Below, piece by piece: positions 54,087 to 63,420 of a DNA stretch of 64,000 nucleotides (the first letter of the stretch is position 1; every line of letters starts with the position of its first letter). A program made the position numbers and the translations under genes. Source of the DNA: UBA1444 sp964601085 (GTDB taxonomy: Bacteria; Bacillota; Negativicutes; UBA1444); NCBI GenBank assembly GCA_964601085.1, contig CAZRLN010000004.1:53727-117726 (forward strand), written 5' to 3'. The notes below the pieces were generated by a model that worked only from the letters and a program-made list of their open reading frames with translations, was not told the DNA's origin and made no database searches.

Positions 54087-55409
54087 ATGAAAATGAATAC
54101 GGAAATGGCGAAGAATGTTGTGGAATGGATTCATGCCGGAATCAAACCGGCTTTAGGATGTACCGAACCTGGCGCCGTCGCGTTGGCGGCCGCTTATGCC
54201 GGGAAGGAATTGGGCGAGGGACCGGTGACCCGTATTGAAATCACGGTGGATCCAAATGTCTATAAGAATGGAGTTGCCGTAGGGGTTCCGGGAACCGGCA
54301 GGGTCGGACTGGAAATTGCCGCGGCGTTGGGCGCGTTGATCCGGGAGCCGTCGCTGGAACTGTCGGTGTTGAGGAGCATCACCCCGGAGTTACTGACGTT
54401 GGCGGAAAAGCTCTTGGCGTCAGGGAATGTCAAGGTTTCTCTCAAAGACCGACAAGTCCTGTATGTTGGCGTAACGGTGTTTTCGGGGGATCGGTATGCC
54501 CGGGCGCTTCTGGAGGGGGGACATACCCATCTGACCCATCTGTCTTGCAATGGCGAATCCCTGCTGCAAGGCGAGAATGAATCGGGCGTTTCAGCCGAAG
54601 TCCAACCGGAGTGGGACCAGGTCACTCTTGCCGGCCTGATCGATGCGGTTGTGAGTCTTTCGACTGATGAATTGGTGTTTTTTGAAGAATGCATTTGCAT
54701 GAATACCGCCGCGGCGCGGTCTGGAATGGAGAAACGTCTGGGAATGGCGATTGGCGCCACGTTTCAGGAGTTGATTCGGGATAAGGTGTTGACGGACGAT
54801 CTGATCAACTCGGCAAAGATCCAAACGGCAGCGGCGGCCGATGCCCGGATGTCCGGCGAAAACATACCGGTCATGAGCGTGGCCGGCAGCGGCAATCACG
54901 GACTAACCGCCATTTTGCCGGTGGTGTCGGCGGCGGAACGACTGAATATCCCTCGTGAAAAACTCTATCGGGCTTTGGCGGTCAGTGCGGTAACCACCCT
55001 GTATATCAAACGATTCACCGGCAATTTGTCCGCCCTTTGCGGTTGCGCCGTGGCCGCTGCAACCGGGGCCTGTGCGGGAATAGTCTGGATGATGGGCGGA
55101 AGCCACGCGCAAATCGCGGCGGCCGTCAAGAATATGATCGCGAACCTGACCGGCATGATCTGCGACGGCGGCAAGGTCGGTTGTGCGCTGAAACTTTCGG
55201 CGGCCGCCGGCGTGGCGGTGGAAACCGCCCTGTTGAGTATGAAAAATGTGCTGGTGCCGGAAACCAACGGCATTATTTTCGCCTCGGTGGACGATACGAT
55301 CCGCAACTTGGGACGGGTCAGCAATCCCGGCATGCTGGAAACCGATAAGGTGATTATTGAAATCATGCGGGAAAAGGGAAATCAAGCGATGAATCCGGCG
55401 GCTTCATAA
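54087..55409 (+). CDS. cyuA: L-cysteine desulfidase (CyuA/CdsB, UPF0597 family)
   Basis: 440 residues, behind GCAGGAGGACTG. Family motifs include LGCTEPGAVALAAAYAG (CTEP), NTAAARSGME, SGNHGLTAILP and CDGGKVGCALK; the cysteines at CTEP, CGC, CDGG and GCA region match the 4Fe-4S ligands of the serine dehydratase alpha-like domain. The enzyme converts cysteine to pyruvate, ammonia and sulfide. It is the only gene after the sigma-54 promoter. In proteobacteria its expression is cysteine-inducible through a different regulator. Confidence 0.88.
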   Translation: MKMNTEMAKNVVEWIHAGIKPALGCTEPGAVALAAAYAGKELGEGPVTRIEITVDPNVYKNGVAVGVPGTGRVGLEIAAALGALIREPSLELSVLRSITPELLTLAEKLLASGNVKVSLKDRQVLYVGVTVFSGDRYARALLEGGHTHLTHLSCNGESLLQGENESGVSAEVQPEWDQVTLAGLIDAVVSLSTDELVFFEECICMNTAAARSGMEKRLGMAIGATFQELIRDKVLTDDLINSAKIQTAAAADARMSGENIPVMSVAGSGNHGLTAILPVVSAAERLNIPREKLYRALAVSAVTTLYIKRFTGNLSALCGCAVAAATGACAGIVWMMGGSHAQIAAAVKNMIANLTGMICDGGKVGCALKLSAAAGVAVETALLSMKNVLVPETNGIIFASVDDTIRNLGRVSNPGMLETDKVIIEIMREKGNQAMNPAAS

Positions 55410-55540
55410 ACGGAAGTTTTCTCTCATAGCCGGCTTTTTGTAGATTGGTCAATTTTTACAGGATTTTTGCTCCGCCATGTCGTAATTGTACGATAGATTC
55501 TATTATTCTATTGTAAGGCGACGGGAAAGGAGCATCATTC

Positions 55541-56845
55541 ATGCCCGCAGGCAAACCGGATTACCAGAACTGGAAACGACTCGGCCGGGGCCTGCTGATC
55601 CTGGTCGGTGCGTTCGTTTTATGGGCGGCTGTGACGGAGAACCCCGTAGTCTGGCCAATTCGCAATACGGTGGAATATCACCTGACAAGGGCTTGGTGGA
55701 ACCTGACCGGGGAACCGTCGGGCAGTCCGGTCGGCGGAGTGACCGGCACGGTTGTGACGCCTGCAGGTAGCGCGATTGCCAATGCGATCGTGATTCTGTC
55801 GGAGTGGGACGGCCGGGTGCATACCGCTGTGACGGATGAACAGGGCAAATACCGAATTGCCGAAGTGCCGCTCGGGTTTTACCGGATGGCGGCCATCGCG
55901 CCGGGCTATGAGCCGGTACAATCGGCAGGAGTGTTGCGGGGAGTGACGGTGCGGCCGGGTCAGCCGGCGACGGCTTCCTTTCGCCTGAACCCAATATTGA
56001 AACAACCGTTGACGCCGTTGCCGCGGCCGGAATTGTTGGACCCGCAAACGCTGGTCTGCCAGAGTCCGATTCCCGGGGAGGCTCGACGGGAGACTTTGCA
56101 GTTTGTTGAGCCGGGATTCAATGAACTGATTTTTTTATATCGTCCCGCTGAACAGACGCAACAATCTTTGCCGGTATTGTTAACTGTGTACCCCGGACCC
56201 GTCGACACGTGGGAGTGCGTGAGTATCGGCCTGGCGCAGGCCGGCTATGCCGTTGTCGCTCTGGGACCGGCTTACGGACTGGACCTGACCCGGGACGTTG
56301 ATCTTCTGGAGCGGTTGGTTGATCTGGTTCGGCAGGGGGGAGTGCCGGGGACCGATCCGGCGCGGGTGGCCGCCCTTGGCGGCAGTTACAGCGCCTGGTT
56401 GCTGGAATTGCTAATGTTGCGCGACCCCGGCCTTGATGCGGTAGTGCTCTTAGGACCGCCGACCGATATGTTCGATTTTCGCCGACGTTTCGAACGGGAA
56501 GGCTTTGTGCCGCCGTTTGGATTGGATCGGGCCATGGTGGCCTTGGGGTTGCCTAGTCGCGAACCGCTTCGCTATCTGAAACATTCGATGGTGTATCAGG
56601 TTCGTCCGGGATTGCCGGCCGCGATTCTATTCCACAGTTATCAGGACGAGATCGTGCCGTTTCAGCAGAGTGGACTGCTGGCGGAAAGTCTGGCGCGGCA
56701 CGGAGTGGAAGCGGAACTGCACCTATTTGACGGCGCCAGTCATTATCTGTTGGAAGATGGCGAAGCTTCGTTGTCCATTTACCGGCAGACCCTGGATTTT
56801 TTGCGCCGGCATGGGATGGCGCCATTCCCGGGAAAGGAGAAATGA
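55541..56845 (+). CDS. Membrane-anchored alpha/beta hydrolase with carboxypeptidase-regulatory-like domain
   Basis: 434 residues, behind GAAAGGAGC. One N-terminal transmembrane helix (residues 17-37) precedes a beta-sandwich of carboxypeptidase-regulatory type (about 68-150, GTVVTPAGSAIANA). The alpha/beta hydrolase domain (about 175-430) has nucleophile serine in LGGSYSAW, Asp in SYQDEIVP and His in ASHYLLED. The catalytic part should face the periplasm. It heads a four-gene operon with an SDR, an Aas-like enzyme and an LplT-like carrier, which suggests a role on lipids or esters of the envelope. Confidence 0.8.
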   Translation: MPAGKPDYQNWKRLGRGLLILVGAFVLWAAVTENPVVWPIRNTVEYHLTRAWWNLTGEPSGSPVGGVTGTVVTPAGSAIANAIVILSEWDGRVHTAVTDEQGKYRIAEVPLGFYRMAAIAPGYEPVQSAGVLRGVTVRPGQPATASFRLNPILKQPLTPLPRPELLDPQTLVCQSPIPGEARRETLQFVEPGFNELIFLYRPAEQTQQSLPVLLTVYPGPVDTWECVSIGLAQAGYAVVALGPAYGLDLTRDVDLLERLVDLVRQGGVPGTDPARVAALGGSYSAWLLELLMLRDPGLDAVVLLGPPTDMFDFRRRFEREGFVPPFGLDRAMVALGLPSREPLRYLKHSMVYQVRPGLPAAILFHSYQDEIVPFQQSGLLAESLARHGVEAELHLFDGASHYLLEDGEASLSIYRQTLDFLRRHGMAPFPGKEK

Positions 56846-56849
56846 CGTT

Positions 56850-57617
56850 ATGCATCTGGATTTCAAAGGAAAGACCGTACTGATCACGGGGGGAACCTCC
56901 GGAATCGGACTGGCCGCCGCCAGATTATTTTTGTCTGCCGGAGCCGCTGTTGCCATTGCGGGACGGGATCCAGTGAAAGGACGGTCGGCGATCGGGACAT
57001 TGCCTGCTTCGCATCGACCGCCACTGCTTGTCACCGGTGACGTGACCCGCGTCGCCGAGTGTGGCGGCATTGTTCGTGAAACGCTGGAACAGTTCAACGG
57101 GCAACTGGATGTTCTGGTGAATTCCGCCGGCGATTATCTTGAAAAACCCATTTCGGAAACGTCGGAGGCTGATTTTGACCGGATCATGGCGGTGAATGTC
57201 AAGGGAACGTATTTTGTGTCGCAGGCGGCGATGCCGGCCTTGAAGCGAAATAAGGGAGCGATCGTCAATGTATCCTCCGACGCCGGGATCACGGGTAACA
57301 TCAACTGCAGCGCCTATTGCGCCGCAAAAGGCGCCGTGACGTTGTTTACCAAGGCCTTGGCGCTGGAAGCGGCGCCATACGGGGTTCGGGTCAATTGCGT
57401 TTGTCCGGGTGATATCGATACCCCTCTGCTGGAACGACAATTGGCTGGAAGCGTCAATCCGGTCGATGTTCGGCGCGAAATGGAATCTATTTACCCTCTG
57501 GGCCGCCTCGGTACAGCCGATGAAGTCGCCAAAGTCATTTTGTTTCTGGCCGCCGATGCCGCTTCCTTCGTGACCGGCGCCGCCTGGAGCGTGGACGGCG
57601 GATTGACGGCGATATGA
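56850..57617 (+). CDS. Short-chain dehydrogenase/reductase
   Basis: 255 residues from ATG 56850, behind AAAGGAGAAATG; the frame is open far upstream inside the hydrolase gene, which is not coding. The cofactor loop TGGTSGIG, NSAG, the catalytic Ser in VNVSSDAG and YCAAK are intact; C-terminal GAAWSVDGG ends the fold. It resembles FabG-type 3-oxoacyl reductases. It overlaps the next gene by four bases. Neighbouring lipid genes suggest an acyl substrate. Confidence 0.88.
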   Translation: MHLDFKGKTVLITGGTSGIGLAAARLFLSAGAAVAIAGRDPVKGRSAIGTLPASHRPPLLVTGDVTRVAECGGIVRETLEQFNGQLDVLVNSAGDYLEKPISETSEADFDRIMAVNVKGTYFVSQAAMPALKRNKGAIVNVSSDAGITGNINCSAYCAAKGAVTLFTKALALEAAPYGVRVNCVCPGDIDTPLLERQLAGSVNPVDVRREMESIYPLGRLGTADEVAKVILFLAADAASFVTGAAWSVDGGLTAI

Positions 57618-59740
57618 AGCTCGTATTGCGGTGGCTGTTCATTCGGCTGTTTTCATTGAAGCTCTCCCATCTGGAGCGGCTGGATTTTGATGGGCCGACG
57701 GTCATCATGCCGAACCATGTATCTTTTTTGGATGCGGTTCTACTGTATTTGTTTTTGCCGGAAACCGTCTGTTTTGTCGTGAACACGGAAATCGCGGCGA
57801 ACAAATGGGTTTCGTTTGCGTTGCGGTTTTGCCGCCATGTGGAAATCGAACCGCGAAACCCCTATGCGCTGCGGACGGTTATTTCCCTGGTTAAGGACTC
57901 GGTCCCTGTGGTGTTGTTTCCGGAAGGGCGGATAACCGTGACTGGCAGCCTGATGAAAATGTACACCGGCGCCGCGATGGTGGCCTGGAAAACAGACGCG
58001 AAAATTTTCCCCGTCATCCTTCGCGGGCCGGAATATTCCCGCTTTTCCCGGATTCGGGACAAGGTTCGGGCACGTTGGTTTCCAACGATTCAACTCTATG
58101 TGGATTTGCCGCGGCGGTTGACTTCGGACGCGACATTGAATTTTCGGGCCCAGAAAGAGGCGCTGGGCGATCAGCTATTGGATGTGATGCGACAGGCGCT
58201 ATTTGTCGCACGGCGGGAAGCAACCCGCGACTGGGATTTTTTCGCCCGTTTGGTGCAGGCGGCACGGTTACATGGTTTTGACAAGAGTATTGCCCGCGAT
58301 CTGACCCGGGCAGTAACCTATCGGCAGTTATTGACCGGAATCCAGGCGCTTTCCGCCAAATTGGCGGTACTATTGGGAACGGAAACGACGGCAGGTGTGT
58401 TGATGCCCAACGCTGTGGCTCATGTGACGCTGTTGTTTGCCTTGTTTCGGCTGGGGAAAACCCCGGCGGTGCTCAATTTTTCCACCGGGCCCCGGAATGT
58501 TGTCGATTGCGCCGCGAATGCCGGAGTAAAAACGGTGTTGACTTCCCGGACTTTCATCGAAAAAGCCGGACTGGCCGAGTTGGTGCAACGTCTCGCCGAA
58601 TCCTGCCGGATTGTCTATTTGGAAGAGCTCGCCGCGACCATTGGCGGGTTCGAAAAATTGGCCGCGGTTTGGCGGGCCGGGCGCGAAACCAAGGGACAGG
58701 GGACTCCGGCTTCGCGTATTATCCTGTTTACATCCGGGACGGAAGGCCGGCCCAAAGGTGTGGTGCTCAGCCATGCCGCCATCCTCAGCAATATCGATCA
58801 GGCGACCAGTTTGATCGACTACACTCCGGCCGACCGCATGATGAACGCTTTGCCGATGTTTCACAGTTTTGGCCTGATGGCCGGCACTTTATTGCCCTTG
58901 CTGGGCGGCGCGGAGCTGTTTCTCTATCCATCGCCGCTCCATTACCGGCTGGTGCCGGAAGTGGTCTATGATTTCAACGCTACGCTGATGCTGGGTACAC
59001 CGACTTTTTTGGTCGGCTATGGGAAAATGGCCCATCCCTATGATTTCCGCAGTTTGCGCCATATCCTGGCAGGCGGGGAAAAGTTGACGCCGGCGGTACG
59101 AAATCTTTGGCATGACAAGTTCGGCATCCGGATTCTCGAAGGGTATGGAATTACTGAAACGGGTCCTGTTTTGGCGATTAATACGCCGCTGACGCATCGA
59201 TCGGGTACTGTCGGCCGCTTTTTACCAGGAATTGAATGGCGGCTCGAGCCGGTGGAGGGAATCGAAACCGGCGGCAATCTTTACGTGAAAGGCCCGAACC
59301 TGATGGAAGGATATCTGCTGTATGAGCGTGGGTTTCAACCGCAGGAAGGCTGGTTTGCAACCGGCGATGTAGTGGCGGTCGACACGGCCGGTTTTGTCAC
59401 GATTCAGGCCCGTCTGAAACGGTTTGCCAAGATTGCGGGAGAGATGATCAACCTACAGGTGGTCGAGGAAGCGGCGGCAATCTGCTTTGCCGGCGGAGTG
59501 AATGCGGTGATTGCAATTGCCGATGGCCGTAAGGGTGAGCGAATTCTGTTGTTTACCACCGCAAAGTCCGCCGAACGGAGTCTGATCCGGGACTATTTGC
59601 TGCAGCAGGGACATAGCGGGCTTTATGCGCCGGCGGAAGTGATCCGCATCGAAAAAATGCCATTGTTGGGTAGCGGCAAGCCCGACTATGTCAGCCTGCA
59701 GCGTCAGGCGGGGCAGTTGCTCGCGGAGAAACCGTCATGA
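57614..59740 (+). CDS. aas: Bifunctional acyltransferase / acyl-ACP synthetase (Aas-like)
   Basis: 708 residues overlapping the SDR gene by four bases. The N-terminal PlsC-like domain (about 1-210) has H35-x4-D40 in NHVSFLD and FPEGRIT near 97. The C-terminal adenylate-forming domain (about 225-705) has ILFTSGTEGRPKGVVLSH, YGITETGPV and the GSGKPD tail lysine. E. coli Aas re-acylates 2-acyl-glycerophosphoethanolamine at the membrane and activates fatty acids on ACP. The LplT-like gene downstream, overlapping by four bases, makes lysophospholipid recycling the likely role. Confidence 0.9.
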   Translation: MKLVLRWLFIRLFSLKLSHLERLDFDGPTVIMPNHVSFLDAVLLYLFLPETVCFVVNTEIAANKWVSFALRFCRHVEIEPRNPYALRTVISLVKDSVPVVLFPEGRITVTGSLMKMYTGAAMVAWKTDAKIFPVILRGPEYSRFSRIRDKVRARWFPTIQLYVDLPRRLTSDATLNFRAQKEALGDQLLDVMRQALFVARREATRDWDFFARLVQAARLHGFDKSIARDLTRAVTYRQLLTGIQALSAKLAVLLGTETTAGVLMPNAVAHVTLLFALFRLGKTPAVLNFSTGPRNVVDCAANAGVKTVLTSRTFIEKAGLAELVQRLAESCRIVYLEELAATIGGFEKLAAVWRAGRETKGQGTPASRIILFTSGTEGRPKGVVLSHAAILSNIDQATSLIDYTPADRMMNALPMFHSFGLMAGTLLPLLGGAELFLYPSPLHYRLVPEVVYDFNATLMLGTPTFLVGYGKMAHPYDFRSLRHILAGGEKLTPAVRNLWHDKFGIRILEGYGITETGPVLAINTPLTHRSGTVGRFLPGIEWRLEPVEGIETGGNLYVKGPNLMEGYLLYERGFQPQEGWFATGDVVAVDTAGFVTIQARLKRFAKIAGEMINLQVVEEAAAICFAGGVNAVIAIADGRKGERILLFTTAKSAERSLIRDYLLQQGHSGLYAPAEVIRIEKMPLLGSGKPDYVSLQRQAGQLLAEKPS

Positions 59741-60894
59741 AGGGTTTTCGATATTTATTGACGGCGCAATTTTTGTCGGCGCTGGTCGACAACATGATCC
59801 TATTCGTTGCCCAGGCCATCATTCTGCGCGATTCTTTTCCCGCGTGGTATCTGCAGTTGGTTCAGGCGACCTTTCTGCTCGCTTATATCATCCTGTCGCC
59901 CTGGGCGGGCCGTGTTGCCGACCGCTTCGCCAAGCGTCTCGTGCTGGTCGCGGGCAACGGAGTGAAATGCCTGGGAGTGTCCCTGTTGCTGGCGGGGCTG
60001 AACCCGGCGGTCTGCTATGCCGTGGTGGGAGTCGGCGCAGTGTTGTACAGTCCGGCCAAATATGGCATCTTGCCCTGGCTGACATCTTCGGACAAGCAAT
60101 TGCTTCACGCCAATTCCCGGGTGGAAGGGTATACGATTCTGGCGATATTGACCGGCGCCGTCGTTGGCGGATGGTTGGCCGACCATTCCATTGTCCTGGC
60201 CTTGGTAAGCTGCATTCTGCTTTATGTGGTTTCGGCCGGGTTGTGTATCGGCATTCCGACCAATCCGATAAATAATGACATAAAGTTTCGCAATGCTTTG
60301 CCGGAGTTCGGACAGGATATCGCCAAGGTAGTCAAGACGGCGCGCGGCCGGTTTTCTTTAGTGGGAACCAGCGGGTTCTGGATGGCATCGGCGGTCCTGC
60401 GGCTGGCGGTATTTAGCTGGTTGCCGATTGCGTTCGGAATTCATGACAATACGACGATCGGAATGATGATCACGCTTAGCGGCGTCGGCTTGATTGTCGG
60501 GTCGGCATTGACGCCGCGCCTGATTCCGGTCGGCGACGTAAACCGGGTGATTGGGGCTGGCGCCCTGATGGGGGCGGGCTTGTTGGTGTTGCCATGGACA
60601 TCAAGCTTGCCAGTGGCGTTGGCGATTCAGACGTTGAGCGGCAGTTTCGGCGGGATGTATGTCATTCCCCTGAACGCCATGCTACAACGGGTAGGCGAAC
60701 AAACGGTCGGAACCGGGAAGATCGTCGCGATTCAGAACTTTGCCGAAAACAGCCTGATGCTGCTGGGGGTGCTGTCCTTTCTAGCGGCGGCGCGGGCGGG
60801 GATTTCGGTGACTTGGATTATGACGGCGAATGGCGCGGCGCTGCTGTTCATTGTGCTGCTGTTATTCAGACAGCGAAAAACTCTCGTGCCATAA
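59737..60894 (+). CDS. lplT: Lysophospholipid transporter (LplT-like MFS)
   Basis: 385 residues with 12 predicted helices, overlapping aas by four bases. It begins YLLTAQFLSALVDNMILFVAQAIIL (shown in part), close to LplT, with WAGRVADRFAKR in the first loop and NFAENSLMLLG late in the chain. LplT flips lysophospholipids from the outer to the inner leaflet of the inner membrane for Aas to re-acylate. The order here (aas before lplT) is reversed relative to E. coli. It is the last gene of the lipid operon. Confidence 0.87.
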   Translation: MKGFRYLLTAQFLSALVDNMILFVAQAIILRDSFPAWYLQLVQATFLLAYIILSPWAGRVADRFAKRLVLVAGNGVKCLGVSLLLAGLNPAVCYAVVGVGAVLYSPAKYGILPWLTSSDKQLLHANSRVEGYTILAILTGAVVGGWLADHSIVLALVSCILLYVVSAGLCIGIPTNPINNDIKFRNALPEFGQDIAKVVKTARGRFSLVGTSGFWMASAVLRLAVFSWLPIAFGIHDNTTIGMMITLSGVGLIVGSALTPRLIPVGDVNRVIGAGALMGAGLLVLPWTSSLPVALAIQTLSGSFGGMYVIPLNAMLQRVGEQTVGTGKIVAIQNFAENSLMLLGVLSFLAAARAGISVTWIMTANGAALLFIVLLLFRQRKTLVP

Positions 60895-60982
60895 CGGTAA
60901 AACCGGCAGATAGAATCAACCTGCCGAGAACGTTTGTTCCTGATAGTTTTTTCCCGCCAATGGGTTCAAAGAGCCGGTGTCA

Positions 60983-61011
60983 TTGACTTTGGTTTTTTTG
61001 GGGAATATAAT
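60983..61011 (+). promoter_or_regulatory. Sigma-A promoter of thrS
   Basis: TTGACT at 60983-60988, a 17-base spacer, TATAAT at 61006-61011. It is close to ideal and lies just before the T-box leader; transcription should start near 61018. Confidence 0.85.
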
Positions 61012-61017
61012 AATGAA

Positions 61018-61277
61018 TAATAATATTTAGCAATCAGTGATGCAAAGGACATGATCCTCATCCCTGCCGGATCCAGAGAGAACGCGCCGCGGCTGGAAGC
61101 GCTTCATTCCGGAACATGATGGATTACCCCCTTTAAACTGTCGGACTGAAAGACAAGGATAGGTCCGACCGGGCGCCCTCCGTTACCGGGGTTGCGAGCC
61201 GGACGCGTCAATGCGTCAATAGGGGTGGAACCGCGAGATTGACTCTCGTCCCGTTTGTAGGGATGGGAGTTTTTTTA
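61018..61277 (+). promoter_or_regulatory. T-box leader controlling thrS
   Basis: The T-box sequence AGGGGTGGAACCGCG lies at 61221-61235; its TGGA would pair with a tRNA ending UCCA, as in tRNA-Thr with U73. A terminator stem ACTCTCGTCCC / GGGATGGGAGT (61242-61270) with seven Ts follows and competes with the antiterminator. ACC at 61126-61128 in GGATTACCCC is a plausible threonine specifier. Uncharged tRNA-Thr should favour read-through into thrS. Confidence 0.88.
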
Positions 61278-61343
61278 TTCGCCGTTATCGGCGGGCTGGA
61301 GAATCCCGATATATTCATTGGATGGAATGGGGAGGTAGAGAGC

Positions 61344-63266
61344 ATGGAAAAGATCAAAATCACATTGAAAGACGGGTCGGTAAAAGAGGTTGACAAAGGG
61401 ATCACTTTGCAGGAACTGGCGGCTTCGCTCAGCCGGTCGTTGGCAAAATCGGCGCTGGCCGCCAAAGTGAACGGCAAAGTCGTGGATCTGCCGCGCACGC
61501 TGGAACAAGACGCTACCGTCGAATTTTTGGGATCGGATACACAGGAGGGGTTGGATGCCCTTCGCCACAGCGCTTCGCATGTCATGGCGCAGGCGGTGCA
61601 ACATTTGTTTGGCGACCAAGTTCAGTTCGGCATCGGGCCGTGGATTGCCAATGGGTTCTATTACGACATCGATACGGAGCATACGTTTGTTCCGGAAGAT
61701 CTGGTCAAAATTGAAGCCGAAATGGAAAAGATCATCAAGCAGGATCTGCCGATCATTCGGCAGGAAATGTCGCGGGAGGCTGCGGTTCGTTTCTTCGAAG
61801 AGAAGGGGCAGCACTATAAAGTGGAGTTGATTCGCGACCTGCCGGAGGACGCGGTGATTTCACTCTACACGCAGGGTGACTTCACGGATCTCTGCGCCGG
61901 CCCACATCTGGCGTCGACAGGCCGCATCAAAGCGCTGAAACTGCAGAGTCTGGCTGGCGCTTACTGGCGCGGCAACGAGAAGAACAAAATGCTGCAGCGG
62001 ATTTATGGCACCGCTTTCGAAAAGAAAGCGGACCTCGACGCCTATCTGCACATGTTGGAAGAAGCGGCGCGGCGCGATCATCGCAAGCTCGGCAAAGAAC
62101 TGGACCTGTTCAGCATGCAGGAGGAAGGCCCGGGATTCCCGTTCTTCCATGCCAAAGGTATGGTCATCCGCAACGAGCTGGAGAACTTCTGGCGTAAGCT
62201 GCATGTGAAGTTCGGCTATGAAGAAATAAAGACGCCGATCATTCTCAATGAAGCTTTGTGGCATCAGTCCGGTCACTGGGACCATTACAAGGAAAACATG
62301 TATTTCACCAAGATTGATGACGCGGATTACGCGGTCAAGCCGATGAACTGCCCCGGCGGCATGCTGGTGTACAAGACCCGGCACCATAGCTACCGCGAAT
62401 TCCCGATCCGGGCGGCGGAACTGGGACTGGTCCACCGGCATGAACTTTCGGGAGCGTTGCACGGCTTGATGCGGGTGCGGAGTTTTACGCAGGATGATGC
62501 CCATATCTTCATGCTGCCGTCGCAGATCAAACAGGAAATCATGGGAGTCATGGATCTGTTCAATATTGTTTACTCGACTTTCGGCTTGTCCTACCACGCG
62601 GAACTGTCCACCAAACCGGAGAATGCGATGGGGTCCGACGAAGTTTGGGAAGTGGCAACGGCTGCCTTGAAACAGGCGCTCGACGAGCGCGGCATGCCTT
62701 ATAAAATCAATCCGGGGGATGGCGCCTTCTATGGACCTAAAATCGATTTCCATCTGAAGGACTCCATCGGCCGGACCTGGCAGTGCGGCACCATCCAGTT
62801 GGATATGTTGATGCCGGAACGGTTCGACCTGACCTATATCGGCGAAGATGGTCAGCGGCATCGTCCGGTGATGATCCACCGGGTCGCATTCGGCAGCATG
62901 GAACGGTTCATCGGCATCCTCATCGAGCATTACGCCGGAGCCTTCCCGGCCTGGATCGCGCCGGTTCAGGTCAAAATCCTGCCGATCACCGACCGGAATG
63001 TCGAGTATGCCAAGAAACTGGCGGCAGAACTTAAGGAACTGGATGTTCGGGTGGAGGTGGACGAGCGGAGCGAAAAAATCGGCTACAAGATCCGTGAAGC
63101 CCAGATGGAGAAAGTACCGTTCATGTTGGTCCTGGGCGACAAGGAGCAGGAAGCCGGCGCAGTAGCCGTTCGGGTTCGCGGCAAGGGCGATGTGGGAACG
63201 ATGGCGCTCGACGCGTTCCGCGACATGGTGCTGGAAGCGATCCGGAGCAAGACACAACAACAGTAA
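61344..63266 (+). CDS. thrS: Threonyl-tRNA synthetase
   Basis: 640 residues from ATG 61344, behind GGGGAGGTAGAG; the open frame upstream lies in the T-box leader and is not coding. Domains in order: TGS (about 1-62), editing SAD domain with HSASHVMAQAV, class II core with motif 2-like NCPGGMLVYK and RAAELGLVHRHE (editing/catalytic zinc residues C, H, H), and the anticodon-binding domain (about 540-640). It attaches threonine to tRNA. Length is normal. A hairpin follows. Confidence 0.96.
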   Translation: MEKIKITLKDGSVKEVDKGITLQELAASLSRSLAKSALAAKVNGKVVDLPRTLEQDATVEFLGSDTQEGLDALRHSASHVMAQAVQHLFGDQVQFGIGPWIANGFYYDIDTEHTFVPEDLVKIEAEMEKIIKQDLPIIRQEMSREAAVRFFEEKGQHYKVELIRDLPEDAVISLYTQGDFTDLCAGPHLASTGRIKALKLQSLAGAYWRGNEKNKMLQRIYGTAFEKKADLDAYLHMLEEAARRDHRKLGKELDLFSMQEEGPGFPFFHAKGMVIRNELENFWRKLHVKFGYEEIKTPIILNEALWHQSGHWDHYKENMYFTKIDDADYAVKPMNCPGGMLVYKTRHHSYREFPIRAAELGLVHRHELSGALHGLMRVRSFTQDDAHIFMLPSQIKQEIMGVMDLFNIVYSTFGLSYHAELSTKPENAMGSDEVWEVATAALKQALDERGMPYKINPGDGAFYGPKIDFHLKDSIGRTWQCGTIQLDMLMPERFDLTYIGEDGQRHRPVMIHRVAFGSMERFIGILIEHYAGAFPAWIAPVQVKILPITDRNVEYAKKLAAELKELDVRVEVDERSEKIGYKIREAQMEKVPFMLVLGDKEQEAGAVAVRVRGKGDVGTMALDAFRDMVLEAIRSKTQQQ

Positions 63267-63279
63267 CTTTGTAAAAAGG

Positions 63280-63320
63280 CAAGGGGGTTGCGGGAAAGAA
63301 CGATTTCCGCAACCTCCTTG
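63280..63320 (+). terminator. Hairpin after thrS
   Basis: CAAGGGGGTTGCGG / CCGCAACCTCCTTG inverted repeat with a 13-base loop. No T-run follows directly, so termination strength is uncertain. Confidence 0.55.
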
Positions 63321-63420
63321 TGATCAATTGGGATGGTGATTATGGTTTTGTGATTAGTATTCGATAAATTATAAAAGACTACGTATCCAATAAAGAAATG
63401 CATCAAGGAGGATGATTTCT

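Noticed and set aside
55410..55460. Terminator after the desulfidase gene
   Set aside because: GCCGGCTTTTTG looks like one arm with Ts, but no convincing opposite arm close by.
56670..56849. SDR gene starting inside the hydrolase gene
   Set aside because: The upstream part of the frame overlaps a well-supported gene out of frame; ATG 56850 has a good ribosome site and the cofactor loop follows at the usual distance.
61239..61343. N-terminal extension of the thrS open frame
   Set aside because: It runs through the T-box terminator and T-run, so it is leader RNA; the ATG at 61344 has a strong ribosome site.
61860..63260. 466-codon open frame on the minus strand opposite thrS
   Set aside because: Composition is that of a shadow of a conserved gene; thrS on the plus strand is certain.
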